NCBI RefSeq assembly: GCF_027853915.1
Contig: NZ_JAQGLA010000006.1
Location: 1 to 64,000, forward strand
Direction: 5' to 3'
Origin: Saccharopolyspora oryzae
GTDB taxonomy: Bacteria > Actinomycetota > Actinomycetes > Mycobacteriales > Pseudonocardiaceae
DNA length: 64,000 bases
Part shown: in pieces, positions 11,079 through 18,259 of the stretch
Layout: the number at the start of each line of letters is the position of its first letter
How positions within the stretch are numbered: the first letter of the stretch is position 1
The notes under the pieces: model-generated
Database searches by the model: none
Told to the model about the DNA's origin: nothing
Seen by the model: the letters and a program-made list of their open reading frames with translations, nothing else
Translations under genes and position numbers: made by a program

Positions 11079-11933
11079 ATGACGGTCATCGCCGAGCAGG
11101 CTGCCCAAACGATCCAGTCGCCGCAGGCCACGCGGCGGCACTACCTGATGTGCCCGCCCAAGTACTTCACCGTCGAGTACTCGATCAACCCGTGGATGGA
11201 TCCGGGAACCCCGGTGGACGCCGACCGCGCGATGATCCAGTGGGACGAGCTCAAGCGCACCTACGAGCGCCTCGGCCACACCGTCGACGTCATCGAGCCC
11301 CAGCCGGGCCTGCCGGACATGGTCTTCGCCGCCAACTCCGGCACCGTGATCGACGGCCGGGTGCTCGGCGCCCGGTTCCGCGCCCCGCAGCGGGCCGCCG
11401 AGGCCGAGCACTTCCGCCGCTGGTTCACCACCCGCGGCTACCGCGACCTGGTGATGCCGTCCCGGATCAACGAGGCCGAGGGCGACTTCGCCTGGACCGG
11501 ACGGGTGCTGCTGGCCGGCAGCGGTTTCCGCACCGACCCGGAGGCGCACGCCGAAGCGCAGGAGGTGCTGGGCGTTCCAGTGGTGTCGCTGCGCCTGGTC
11601 GACCCGCGCTACTACCACCTCGACACCGCGCTGTTCGTGCTGCAGCGAGGCGAGGACGCGCGGATCGCCTACTACCCGGAGGCGTTCTCCGACGGCTCGC
11701 GCCGCGTGCTGGAGCGGATGTTCCCGGACGCGGTGATCGCGAACGCCGCGGATGCGGCCTGCCTGGGCCTCAACGGCGTCTCCGACGGCAAGCACGTGGT
11801 GCTCCCGACCGAGGCGACGGAGCTGGCCGCGCAGCTGGCCGCCCGCGGCTACGAGCCGATCCTGGTGGACATCTCGGAGCTCCGGAAATCGGGCGGCGGC
11901 CCCAAGTGCTGCACGCTCGAACTGCACACCTGA
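11079..11933 (+). CDS. ddaH: Dimethylargininase (amidinotransferase/arginine deiminase superfamily)
   Basis: Predicted to hydrolyse N-omega-methylated arginines to citrulline and methylamines; the same fold also serves arginine deiminases. The product has 284 residues. The catalytic set is visible: EGD in RINEAEGDFAWTG, His180 in YYHLDTAL, and the nucleophile Cys277 in GGGPKCCTLELH. FAANSGTVIDG is the conserved substrate loop. The divergent Lrp-type regulator suggests amino-acid-responsive control. A strong hairpin follows 20 bases after the stop. Citrulline-forming deiminase activity on free arginine is the main alternative. Confidence 0.9.
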   Translation: MTVIAEQAAQTIQSPQATRRHYLMCPPKYFTVEYSINPWMDPGTPVDADRAMIQWDELKRTYERLGHTVDVIEPQPGLPDMVFAANSGTVIDGRVLGARFRAPQRAAEAEHFRRWFTTRGYRDLVMPSRINEAEGDFAWTGRVLLAGSGFRTDPEAHAEAQEVLGVPVVSLRLVDPRYYHLDTALFVLQRGEDARIAYYPEAFSDGSRRVLERMFPDAVIANAADAACLGLNGVSDGKHVVLPTEATELAAQLAARGYEPILVDISELRKSGGGPKCCTLELHT

Positions 11934-11953
11934 CCGAGGGGGCCGGGGAAGGC

Positions 11954-11980
11954 GAAGGGCACCGCCGAGCGGTGCCCTTC
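11954..11980 (+). terminator. ddaH terminator hairpin
   Basis: A perfect 11-bp stem, GAAGGGCACCG with CGGTGCCCTTC, and a 5-base loop, 20 bases after the ddaH stop. No real T-run follows (GTGCTGTCTC), which is common in high-GC actinobacteria. Confidence 0.7.
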
Positions 11981-11990
11981 GTGCTGTCTC

Positions 11991-12038
11991 CCGCAAGTTC
12001 AATGGAATTTCGACGTCCGATTTCCATTGAACTTGCGG
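11991..12038. repeat. 17-bp perfect inverted repeat
   Basis: Arms CCGCAAGTTCAATGGAA (11991-12007) and TTCCATTGAACTTGCGG (12022-12038) enclose 14 bases. The arm shares the TTCAA core and general layout of family B, so it may be a diverged long form. Confidence 0.7.
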
Positions 12039-12071
12039 AAGTTCTCCACAGGCCCCGGAACCTGTCCACAA

Positions 12072-12130
12072 CCACCGGCGTGTCCGACATCGACACACCC
12101 CGGCATGTCGGGGTCCCGACACGCCGGTGG
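12072..12130. repeat. 13-bp inverted repeat with nested dyad
   Basis: CCACCGGCGTGTC (12072-12084) pairs with GACACGCCGGTGG (12118-12130). Inside lies CGACAT (12085-12090) with ATGTCG (12105-12110), extending the stem discontinuously. Not recognised. Confidence 0.6.
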
Positions 12131-12134
12131 GACT

Positions 12135-12154
12135 GCAGTTTCAATTGAAACTGC
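12135..12154. repeat. Family B palindrome, copy 1
   Basis: Perfect 20-bp palindrome GCAGTTTCAATTGAAACTGC. The same sequence recurs 22 bases on and again inside the mceE gene at about 36.86 kb. It is AT-rich in the core and unlike the surrounding DNA. Confidence 0.85.
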
Positions 12155-12176
12155 GGATCCCAGGCACGGCGGATCA

Positions 12177-12194
12177 CAGTTTCAATTGAAACTG
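12177..12194. repeat. Family B palindrome, copy 2
   Basis: Perfect 18-bp palindrome CAGTTTCAATTGAAACTG, directly abutting another palindrome at 12195. Confidence 0.85.
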
Positions 12195-12214
12195 CCTTCA
12201 GTCCGGACTGAAGG
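12195..12214. repeat. 20-bp perfect palindrome adjoining family B
   Basis: CCTTCAGTCCGGACTGAAGG is a perfect palindrome starting at the base after copy 2 of family B. Its sequence is unrelated to family B. Confidence 0.7.
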
Positions 12215-12237
12215 ATCGGCGCCTGATCGAGGGAGGC

Positions 12238-12306
12238 TTTTCCATCCTGTCCGGCCTGGGGCTGGGAGGCATGACCGGCACTGCCACGCAGGACGAGGAT
12301 GGAAAA
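12238..12306. repeat. Long imperfect inverted repeat before YceI gene end
   Basis: TTTTCCATCCTGTCC (12238-12252) matches the complement of GGACGAGGATGGAAAA (12291-12306) with one inserted base. It lies 19 bases beyond the stop of the convergent YceI gene, whose terminator it may be. Confidence 0.5.
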
Positions 12307-12324
12307 TCCTCGGTGGAACTTGCG

Positions 12325-13224
12325 TCACTCCATGACGGCTTGGACGCCGAGTTCGATGTCGATGGTCGGGCCGACGACCGCGATTCCCTTGGCCAGGGTG
12401 GCCTTCCAGTCCACCGAGAAGTCCTCGCGGCGCAGGGTCGCCGTGGAGTGGCTGGCCACTCGCAGGTCGCCGTCGAAGCCGGGGCCCTGCCACTTGCGCT
12501 GACCCAGGTAGGTCGTCTCCAGCTCGACCGGCCGGGTGGTGCCGCGCAGCGTCAGGTGCCCGCTGATCGACCAGCGGTCGGCCCGCAGGTGGGTGAAGCG
12601 GTTGCTGGTGAACCGGATGTGCGGGTGGTTCTCCACGTCGAAGAAGTCCGCCGAGCGCAGGTGGTCGTCGCGCATCTTGACGCCGGTCTCGATGCTCGCC
12701 GCGTTGATCGCCACCTCGATCCGGGAGTCCTCGAACCGCTCCGCGACCTGCACGACGCCGTCGAACTCCTTGAACATGCCGTGGATCTTGGACATGCCGA
12801 TGTGCGGGGCCACGAACCGGATTTCGGTGTGGTACGGGTCGAACCGGTAGCGGCCGGGCAGCGGGGGTTCCAGCGATTCGTCCGGCGTCAGCTGGACGGT
12901 GCCGAGCTGGACGTGCCGGTTGACGCCGACCTCGATCTGGGTGGTGTAGCGGCGGTAGCCGCCGGCGCTGATGGACAGCCGGTGCTCGCCGGGCGGGACC
13001 GAGGTGGCGAAGCTGCCGTAGCTGTCGGTCACGCCGTGCGCGGTCTGCTGGTTGAGGCGGCCCTTCAGCGTCACGACGGCGCCGGGCAGCAGCTGGCCTC
13101 GTTCGTCCTGCACCTGGAACGTCACCACCCCGCTGTCCAGCGGCTTGGTGAGGAAGCTGGAGACGCCGGGTCGCGACGAGCCGCTCTTGCCCGCCGAACG
13201 CCGCCGCAACTTGGCGAAGATCAT
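12325..13224 (-). CDS. YceI-domain protein with N-terminal carboxypeptidase-regulatory-like domain
   Basis: The product has 299 residues. Residues about 30-115 look like a transthyretin/CarboxypepD-regulatory beta sandwich (VTFQVQDERGQLLPGAVVTL, then PPGEHRLSISAGGYRRY). Residues about 125-299 are a YceI lipocalin-like domain, with YRFDPYHTEIRFVAPHIGMS at the start and the typical DDHLRSADFFDVENHPHIRF. YceI family members bind long polyisoprenoid or other hydrophobic ligands; the ligand here is unknown. No signal peptide is evident, so it is probably cytoplasmic or associated through its basic N-terminus. GGAGG lies upstream of the ATG. Confidence 0.85.
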   Translation of the reverse strand: MIFAKLRRRSAGKSGSSRPGVSSFLTKPLDSGVVTFQVQDERGQLLPGAVVTLKGRLNQQTAHGVTDSYGSFATSVPPGEHRLSISAGGYRRYTTQIEVGVNRHVQLGTVQLTPDESLEPPLPGRYRFDPYHTEIRFVAPHIGMSKIHGMFKEFDGVVQVAERFEDSRIEVAINAASIETGVKMRDDHLRSADFFDVENHPHIRFTSNRFTHLRADRWSISGHLTLRGTTRPVELETTYLGQRKWQGPGFDGDLRVASHSTATLRREDFSVDWKATLAKGIAVVGPTIDIELGVQAVME

Positions 13225-13465
13225 CTGGATCCCTCCTGCCCGACCGCCGGCCGCAGCGGGCGAAGTTTTATTTTCAACTACCGGCGGGTCATGCTAGATC
13301 GAGTCGGTGCGCGGCCTCCCGTTGCCTTCGGCACATCCGCCCAGCGGAACTACGAGTCGCGCCTGCTCGTTCTCTGAGTGACCTTCGAACAGATCGGGGA
13401 GATCGTCGGTTGCGGCGATCTGAAGGTGTCGGCCCCCAGTCGGGCCCTTGGTGGAGGCAGGCACG

Positions 13466-14338
13466 GTGCACAGTCACTTCAACGGTTTGAAAACGGCGTT
13501 GCTGCTGGGCGGTATGAGCGCGCTGGTGCTGCTCATCGGATCGCTGTTCGGGCGGACCGGCTTGGTGATCGGCCTGGTCGTCGCGCTCGCCATGAACGGC
13601 TACGCCTACTTCAACTCGGCGAACCTGGCCCTGCGCGCGATGCACGCCAGGCCGGTGTCGGAGGCCGAGCAGCCCGCGATGTACCGGATCGTCCGGGAGC
13701 TGGCGACCTCGGCCAAGCAGCCGATGCCCGCGCTCTACATCAGCCCGACCCGAGCCCCGAACGCCTTCGCCACCGGCCGGAACCCGCGCAACGCCGCGGT
13801 GTGCTGCACGGCCGGGATCCTGGAGCTGCTCAACGAGCGCGAGCTGCGCGCGGTGCTCGGGCACGAGCTCTCGCACGTGTACAACCGGGACATCCTGATC
13901 TCCAGCGTGGCCGGGGCGCTGGCCAGCGTGGTGACCTTCCTGGCCAACTTCGGGATGTTCTTCAGCATGTTCGGCCGGGACGAGGACCGCCCCAACCCGA
14001 TCGCGATGCTGCTCGTCGCGCTGGTCGGTCCGATCGCGGCGGCGGTGGTGCAGATGGCGGTCAGCCGCTCCCGCGAGTACCAGGCCGACCAGTCCGGGGC
14101 CTCGCTCACCGGCGATCCGCTGGCGCTGGCCTCCGCCCTGCGGAAGCTGGAGCGCGGCACCCAGCAGGCGCCGCTGGCGCCGGAACCGAAGCTGGTGTCG
14201 CAGTCCCACCTGATGATCGCCAACCCGTTCCGCCCCGGCGAGCGGATGACCCGGCTGTTCTCCACGCACCCGCCGATCGAGGACCGGGTGCGCCGCCTCG
14301 AGGGCATGGCGGGCCACCAGCTCCCGCCGTCCTGGTGA
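13466..14338 (+). CDS. htpX: M48 family membrane zinc metalloprotease HtpX
   Basis: Membrane-embedded metalloprotease in quality control of membrane proteins. The product has 290 residues: two N-terminal membrane helices, the zinc motif HELSH at 133-137, a further hydrophobic pair, and the third ligand Glu204 in [14 protein letters not shown] start at GTG 13466 because GGAGG lies 8 bases upstream and the product then begins [10 protein letters not shown], as HtpX usually does; a TTG at 13448 would add six residues. It ends four bases before the convergent rmlA stop. Confidence 0.93.
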   Translation: MHSHFNGLKTALLLGGMSALVLLIGSLFGRTGLVIGLVVALAMNGYAYFNSANLALRAMHARPVSEAEQPAMYRIVRELATSAKQPMPALYISPTRAPNAFATGRNPRNAAVCCTAGILELLNERELRAVLGHELSHVYNRDILISSVAGALASVVTFLANFGMFFSMFGRDEDRPNPIAMLLVALVGPIAAAVVQMAVSRSREYQADQSGASLTGDPLALASALRKLERGTQQAPLAPEPKLVSQSHLMIANPFRPGERMTRLFSTHPPIEDRVRRLEGMAGHQLPPSW

Positions 14339-14342
14339 CGGC

Positions 14343-15224
14343 TCAGCGCGAGGCGCCGGAGCGGCGGGCGACGTCCATGACGTACTCGCCGTAGCCGGAC
14401 TTGGCGAGGCGGGCGCCGAGCTCGTAGCAGGCGTCCGCGGAGATGTAGCCCATCCGGAGCGCGATCTCCTCCAGGCAGGCGATCCGCACGCCCTGGCGGT
14501 GCTCCAGCACCTGCACGAACTGGCCCGCTTCGACCAGGGAGTCGTGCGTGCCGGTGTCCAGCCACGCGAAGCCGCGGCCCAGCGAGGTCAGCCGGGCTCG
14601 GCCTTCGCGCAGGTAGGCGAGGTTGACGTCGGTGATCTCCAGCTCGCCGCGCGCCGACGGGGTCAGGCCCTTGGCGATGTCGACCACGTCGTTGTCGTAG
14701 AAGTACAGCCCGGTGATGGCCATGTTGGACTTCGGTTCGGCCGGTTTCTCGACGATCGACACCAGGCGGCCGTCGTCGCCGACCTCGCCGACGCCGTAGC
14801 GCTCCGGGTCGCGCACCGGGTAGCCGAACAGCGTGCAGCCGTCGAGATCGCGCACGCACTGCTGGAGGATCCCGGAGAAGCCCTGGCCGTAGAAGATGTT
14901 GTCGCCGAGCACCAGCGCCACCGGGTCGTCACCGACGAAGTCGGCGCCGATCACGAAGGCCTCGGCGAGCCCGTTGGGTTCGGGCTGCTCGGCGTAGGAG
15001 ATCTCGATGCCGAACTGCGAGCCGTCGCCGAGCAGCCGCTGGAACAGCGGCATGTCGGCGGGGGTGGAGATGAGCAGCACGTCCCGGATCCCGGCCAGCA
15101 TCAGCACCGAGAGCGGGTAGTAGACCATCGGCTTGTCGTAGACCGGCAGCAGCTGCTTGGACACGACCTGCGTCAACGGGTGCAGCCGCGTTCCGCTGCC
15201 CCCGGCCAGCACGATCCCCTTCAC
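14343..15224 (-). CDS. rmlA: Glucose-1-phosphate thymidylyltransferase
   Basis: Makes dTDP-glucose from glucose-1-phosphate and dTTP, the first step to dTDP-rhamnose and other deoxysugars. The product has 293 residues. Visible motifs are the N-terminal nucleotide loop [16 protein letters not shown], the [13 protein letters not shown] segment, [10 protein letters not shown], and [20 protein letters not shown]. The start is GTG 15224 with GGAGGT six bases upstream; the open frame extends five codons further. No rmlB/C/D lies nearby, so the gene stands alone here. Confidence 0.95.
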   Translation of the reverse strand: MKGIVLAGGSGTRLHPLTQVVSKQLLPVYDKPMVYYPLSVLMLAGIRDVLLISTPADMPLFQRLLGDGSQFGIEISYAEQPEPNGLAEAFVIGADFVGDDPVALVLGDNIFYGQGFSGILQQCVRDLDGCTLFGYPVRDPERYGVGEVGDDGRLVSIVEKPAEPKSNMAITGLYFYDNDVVDIAKGLTPSARGELEITDVNLAYLREGRARLTSLGRGFAWLDTGTHDSLVEAGQFVQVLEHRQGVRIACLEEIALRMGYISADACYELGARLAKSGYGEYVMDVARRSGASR

Positions 15225-15282
15225 CCGAGCACCTCCCACTCGAACACCAGCAGAGCCCCCAGCCCAGCGCGGCGGCCAAGAC

Positions 15283-15328
15283 CCCGTGAGTCCTTCGGGC
15301 TGCGATAGCGACCCAAAAGACTCACGGG
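15283..15328. repeat. Family A palindrome, copy 1
   Basis: CCCGTGAGTC (15283-15292) pairs with GACTCACGGG (15319-15328) around a core containing GCGATAGCGACCC. It resembles the elements at 40.8, 52.75 and 53.78 kb in arms, spacing and the ATAGC centre. It sits between the yajQ stop and the rmlA start, both on the minus strand. Confidence 0.75.
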
Positions 15329-15356
15329 ACCGGCGCCCGCACCGGAAACGCGCTTC

Positions 15357-15848
15357 TCAGCGGTAGTTCTCGAACTGGAGGGCCACGTCGAAGTCGCTGG
15401 ACTTGAGCAACTGGATGACTTCCTGGAGGTCGTCCTTCTTCTTGCCCGAGACGCGGAGCTGCTCGCCCTGGATCTGCGCCTGGACGCCCTTGGGGCCCTC
15501 GTCGCGGATCTTCTTCGAGATCTTCTTCGCCACGTCCTGCGAGATGCCCTGCACGATCTTGCCGGAGACCTTGTAGATCTGGCCCGAACTGGCCGGCTCG
15601 CCCATCTCCAGGGCCTTCAGCGAGATGCCGCGCTTGATCAGCTTCTCCTTGAAGACCTCGATCGCGGCCTTGCAGCGCTCCTCGGTCTCCGATTCCAGCA
15701 CCACCGCGGCCTCCCCGGACCACTGGATCTTGGTGCCGGTGCCCCGGAAGTCGAACCGGTTGGCGAGTTCCTTGGCCGCCTGGTTGAGCGCGTTGTCCAC
15801 CTCTTGGGTGTCCACCTTGCTCACCACGTCGAAGGACGGGTTTGCCAC
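15357..15848 (-). CDS. YajQ family nucleotide/cyclic di-GMP-binding protein
   Basis: The product has 163 residues, the usual YajQ length, with the family N-terminus ([20 protein letters not shown]) and the repeated RRM-like fold seen in [14 protein letters not shown] and [14 protein letters not shown]. Known relatives bind nucleotides or c-di-GMP and influence transcription; the direct role here is unknown. The start is GTG 15848 with GGGAGGT nine bases upstream. Coexistence with the EAL protein at 18.3 kb is compatible with c-di-GMP signalling but proves nothing. Confidence 0.93.
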   Translation of the reverse strand: MANPSFDVVSKVDTQEVDNALNQAAKELANRFDFRGTGTKIQWSGEAAVVLESETEERCKAAIEVFKEKLIKRGISLKALEMGEPASSGQIYKVSGKIVQGISQDVAKKISKKIRDEGPKGVQAQIQGEQLRVSGKKKDDLQEVIQLLKSSDFDVALQFENYR

Positions 15849-15947
15849 GTGTCTTACCTCCCGTTGAGACGCAGCCTCGTGTCGTGCGAACACGCTACCG
15901 GGTGCTGCGGGGGCGGGGCGGGCTCGCACCGCACCTGCCCAGCAAAA

Positions 15948-15985
15948 GAACCGACCCCGTGACCAGCTGGTCACGGGGTCGGTTC
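15948..15985 (-). terminator. tRNA-Tyr terminator, 38-bp perfect palindrome
   Basis: A perfect palindrome with 19-bp arms (GAACCGACCCCGTGACCAG and its complement). On the minus strand it is followed by TTTTGCT. It starts 6 bases after the tRNA-Tyr 3' end, so it is an intrinsic terminator for that gene. Confidence 0.85.
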
Positions 15986-15991
15986 GGCGTG

Positions 15992-16073
15992 TGCCAGGTG
16001 GAGGATTCGAACCTCCGAAGGCAATGCCGGCTGATTTACAGTCAGCTCCCTTTGGCCGCTCGGGCAACCTGGC
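15992..16073 (-). tRNA. tRNA-Tyr (GTA)
   Basis: The minus strand folds as an 82-base class II tRNA. The acceptor is GCCAGGT with ACCTGGC and discriminator A. The anticodon loop reads CTGTAAA within GACTGTAAATC, giving anticodon GTA. A long variable arm is present and GGTTCGAATCC forms the T arm. CCA is not encoded. Confidence 0.97.
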
Positions 16074-16157
16074 GTGCGCACCAGCAGCGCTGGCTTGCGA
16101 AAAAAATACTACAACCCGTCGTCCACCCGTTTTCGCCGGGGGTGGTGTTGCGGGTGT

Positions 16158-16466
16158 TCAGCCCTGTCCGAGATCGAGGACCAGCGCGCTGGCCTGCGCG
16201 GAACCGGCGTCCAGCGCGGTGCGCGCCTCCGCGGGCAAGCTGTCCCGGAAGCCCGGTCCGGCCGCTTTGACCAGGACCATCAGCCGCTTGGCGAGTCCGC
16301 GGGCCTGGGTGAGCCGGATCTCGTCGGCGGCCAGGACCTGCTGCGAAGCGGCGAGCATCGCGCGGTACCGGTCGTTGATCTCGGCGTGCCGGTCGATGAC
16401 GTCGAACGCCCGCCCGAGGTCCGCGAGTTCCGCCGTGTTGACCTGGACGAAGTACGGATCGAGCAC
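16158..16466 (-). CDS. Hypothetical small helical protein
   Basis: Not recognised. The 102-residue product is mostly predicted helix with no membrane segment and contains the stretches AFDVIDRHAEINDRYRAML and TQARGLAKRLMVLVKAAG. Third-position GC looks like that of real genes in this window. It starts at GTG 16466 without a good ribosome site and stops 84 bases from the tRNA-Tyr 5' end. It is kept as a probable gene because no competing frame is better. Confidence 0.5.
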   Translation of the reverse strand: MLDPYFVQVNTAELADLGRAFDVIDRHAEINDRYRAMLAASQQVLAADEIRLTQARGLAKRLMVLVKAAGPGFRDSLPAEARTALDAGSAQASALVLDLGQG

Positions 16467-16545
16467 GAGATCGCAGCGTACGCGAGGTGTGGCGCATTGA
16501 CGGCAGGACTGCCGGATGCGCGGTTCGTCCGGCTAGCCTGGGCGC

Positions 16546-16788
16546 ATGGCCATCGACCGGGCAGCCCGCGCGAAGCGGCGGCAGGAGCAGCGAGCAGCTG
16601 CGCCGCGGGAAGCTGAGCCGCGCCCGACCGGGTCGGCGGTCCTGGGCGTCGAAGGGCTGTTCAGCGCGGGTGCGAAGCACCAGCTGGAGCACTTGGCCTG
16701 GGTGGAAGTGGTCAAGGAGGACGAGCGCGAGTCCGGCGGTCCCCTGGACCTCGACTCCGACGTGATCCGCCTCGATCCGCGCAGCTGA
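16546..16788 (+). CDS. Hypothetical 80-residue protein
   Basis: Not recognised. The product has a basic Arg/Ala N-terminus (AIDRAARAKRRQEQRAAAP) and an acidic C-terminal half containing LFSAGAKHQLEHLAWVEVVK. A TAGCCT -10-like element lies ten bases before the ATG, so the mRNA may be nearly leaderless. It is divergent from the 102-residue gene. The change of charge along the chain and normal codon use make it plausible. Confidence 0.5.
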   Translation: MAIDRAARAKRRQEQRAAAPREAEPRPTGSAVLGVEGLFSAGAKHQLEHLAWVEVVKEDERESGGPLDLDSDVIRLDPRS

Positions 16789-16963
16789 CGCGTCACCCGA
16801 TCCGCCGTCGAATGCGGTGACGATCACATTCCCGCACGCCGTCCGAGTCGCCCATCCGGCAGCATCGACGCAGGTCAGAAGGGCTGTTCGCGGCTGGACG
16901 GACCAAGTGCGGGCCTGCTCCCGGTCGATGCGGGAGGTCCCGTTCACTCCGTATGTTCGAAGT

Positions 16964-17947
16964 GTGCCTTCGAGCGCTCCATCCACCCCAGGGTCCGCCG
17001 CCGATGTCGGCCCCGGCTACCGCGAACAGCTCTACTGGCTGCGCTACCAGGACTTCTTCCCCGGTGCCCTGCAGGTCACCGCGGAGAACGCGCCAGCCGA
17101 GCAGTGGTGGTCGTGGCGGGACGTCAAGGTGCACCTCGACCGCGTCGTGCGCGAGCACGCGCCTACCAAGCTGATCGCCCTGCACGGCATCGGCACCTAC
17201 GGCCGGATGCTCGCGCCGTACGGGCGGCTGCCCGCGCTGTCCGACTTCGAGTTCATCGCCCCCGACCTGCCCGGGTTCGGCCTCACCAGCGCGTCCCGGC
17301 GCGGCACCACCTACCAGGACTGGGTGGACTGCGTGCGCGACCTGGTGCGGCTGGAGCGCTCCCGCGACGACCGGCCGATCGTGCTGCTCGGCATGAGCAC
17401 CGGCGGTCGCCTGGCCTACGACGTCGCCGCGCGCTCCGGTGGTGCGGTGGCCGGGGTGATCGCCACCTGCCTGGTCGACCCGACGCGCAGCGAGGCCCGC
17501 CGACGGCTGGCCGCCCGGCCGGAGATGGCCCGGTGGTCCGGCCTGCTCGGGCTGGTGCCCGGTCCGCTGTCGGTCGCGCGGGTGCCCGCGCACTGGCTCG
17601 CCAACATCGCCGCGGTGTCCAACCACGCCCAGCTGGCCAACCTGGTGTGGGCCGATCCCGTCGGCGGCGGCAGCTGGCTGGCGCTCGGCTTCATCCGCAG
17701 CTGCCTCGCCGCGCCGCCCGCGGTGCCGCCGGAAGCGTTCGGCGGCCCGCCGCTCCTGCTCGCGCACCCGGCCGACGACCGCTGGACCCCTCCGCTGCTG
17801 TCCCAGCGGTTCTTCGACCGGATCAGCGGGCCGACCCGGTCCGCCGAGCTGGCCGGAGCCGGGCACCTGCCGGTCGAGGAGTCCGGGCTGGCCGACCTCG
17901 ACCGGGCCATCCGGGACTTCCTCGACGAGTTCGGCCTCCAGTCGTGA
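16964..17947 (+). CDS. Alpha/beta hydrolase
   Basis: The product has 327 residues and an alpha/beta-hydrolase fold. The nucleophile elbow is GMSTGG with Ser145, an oxyanion-type LHGIGTYG lies upstream, the acid is in HPADDRWTP, and the catalytic His in GAGHLPVEE. The substrate is unknown. I start at GTG 16964, seven bases after a TATGTT -10-like element, which would make it leaderless; the open frame runs back to 16817, with ATG 16928 the alternative. No linked pathway genes were seen. Confidence 0.82.
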   Translation: MPSSAPSTPGSAADVGPGYREQLYWLRYQDFFPGALQVTAENAPAEQWWSWRDVKVHLDRVVREHAPTKLIALHGIGTYGRMLAPYGRLPALSDFEFIAPDLPGFGLTSASRRGTTYQDWVDCVRDLVRLERSRDDRPIVLLGMSTGGRLAYDVAARSGGAVAGVIATCLVDPTRSEARRRLAARPEMARWSGLLGLVPGPLSVARVPAHWLANIAAVSNHAQLANLVWADPVGGGSWLALGFIRSCLAAPPAVPPEAFGGPPLLLAHPADDRWTPPLLSQRFFDRISGPTRSAELAGAGHLPVEESGLADLDRAIRDFLDEFGLQS

Positions 17948-18259
17948 CCTTCGGTGATCGGCGTGCGCGGACCGTGTGCGTCGATTTGGTTGCTGCGGGG
18001 ATACTCACAGGATCTTCGCGGTTGGCGCGCTGAGCCCAACGAGCGGTGTTGCTCGAGTGGCGCACGTGAAATACCCGCAGGTCAACCCCGGATCTCCGGT
18101 GGAGATGTCCGGACCAATGATCGACACCGCTGCTCCGGCCCACGTCCGCCAGGTGCGACGCGGGCCATTAGCCCCTGGCCAAGGCGTGCTGGCGTGCGTC
18201 ACGATCGTTCGCGGCGTTTTCGTGGTGCGCCCGTGCAGGTCGGGCGGGGAGGAGCGTGG
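17948..18259 (+). other. 312-base upstream region of the EAL gene
   Basis: No gene is supported. The open frame continuing upstream from the EAL gene across this stretch has poor codon use and no ribosome site. The region presumably holds the promoter and 5' leader, but I could not settle on a -35/-10 pair. Confidence 0.5.

Larger units (their letters stand above)
11934..12324. other. 391-base intergenic tract packed with dyads
   Basis: No gene is supported here. The tract holds seven inverted repeats (listed separately) between the ddaH stop and the convergent YceI gene stop. One is a plausible terminator; the rest exceed what termination needs. Short open frames crossing it only translate the palindromes. 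Confidence 0.7.

Noticed and set aside
12027-12335. Open frame across the palindromic tract
   Set aside because: It only translates the repeats (encoding V-S-I-E-T-A and its antisense) and has no ribosome site.
15849-16067. Upstream extension of the YajQ frame through the tRNA-Tyr gene
   Set aside because: It translates the tRNA gene and terminator; GTG 15848 has a good ribosome site and gives the family length.
17954-18259. Upstream extension of the EAL gene by 102 residues
   Set aside because: The extra part is Arg/Pro-rich without conserved features, whereas ATG 18260 has a strong ribosome site.
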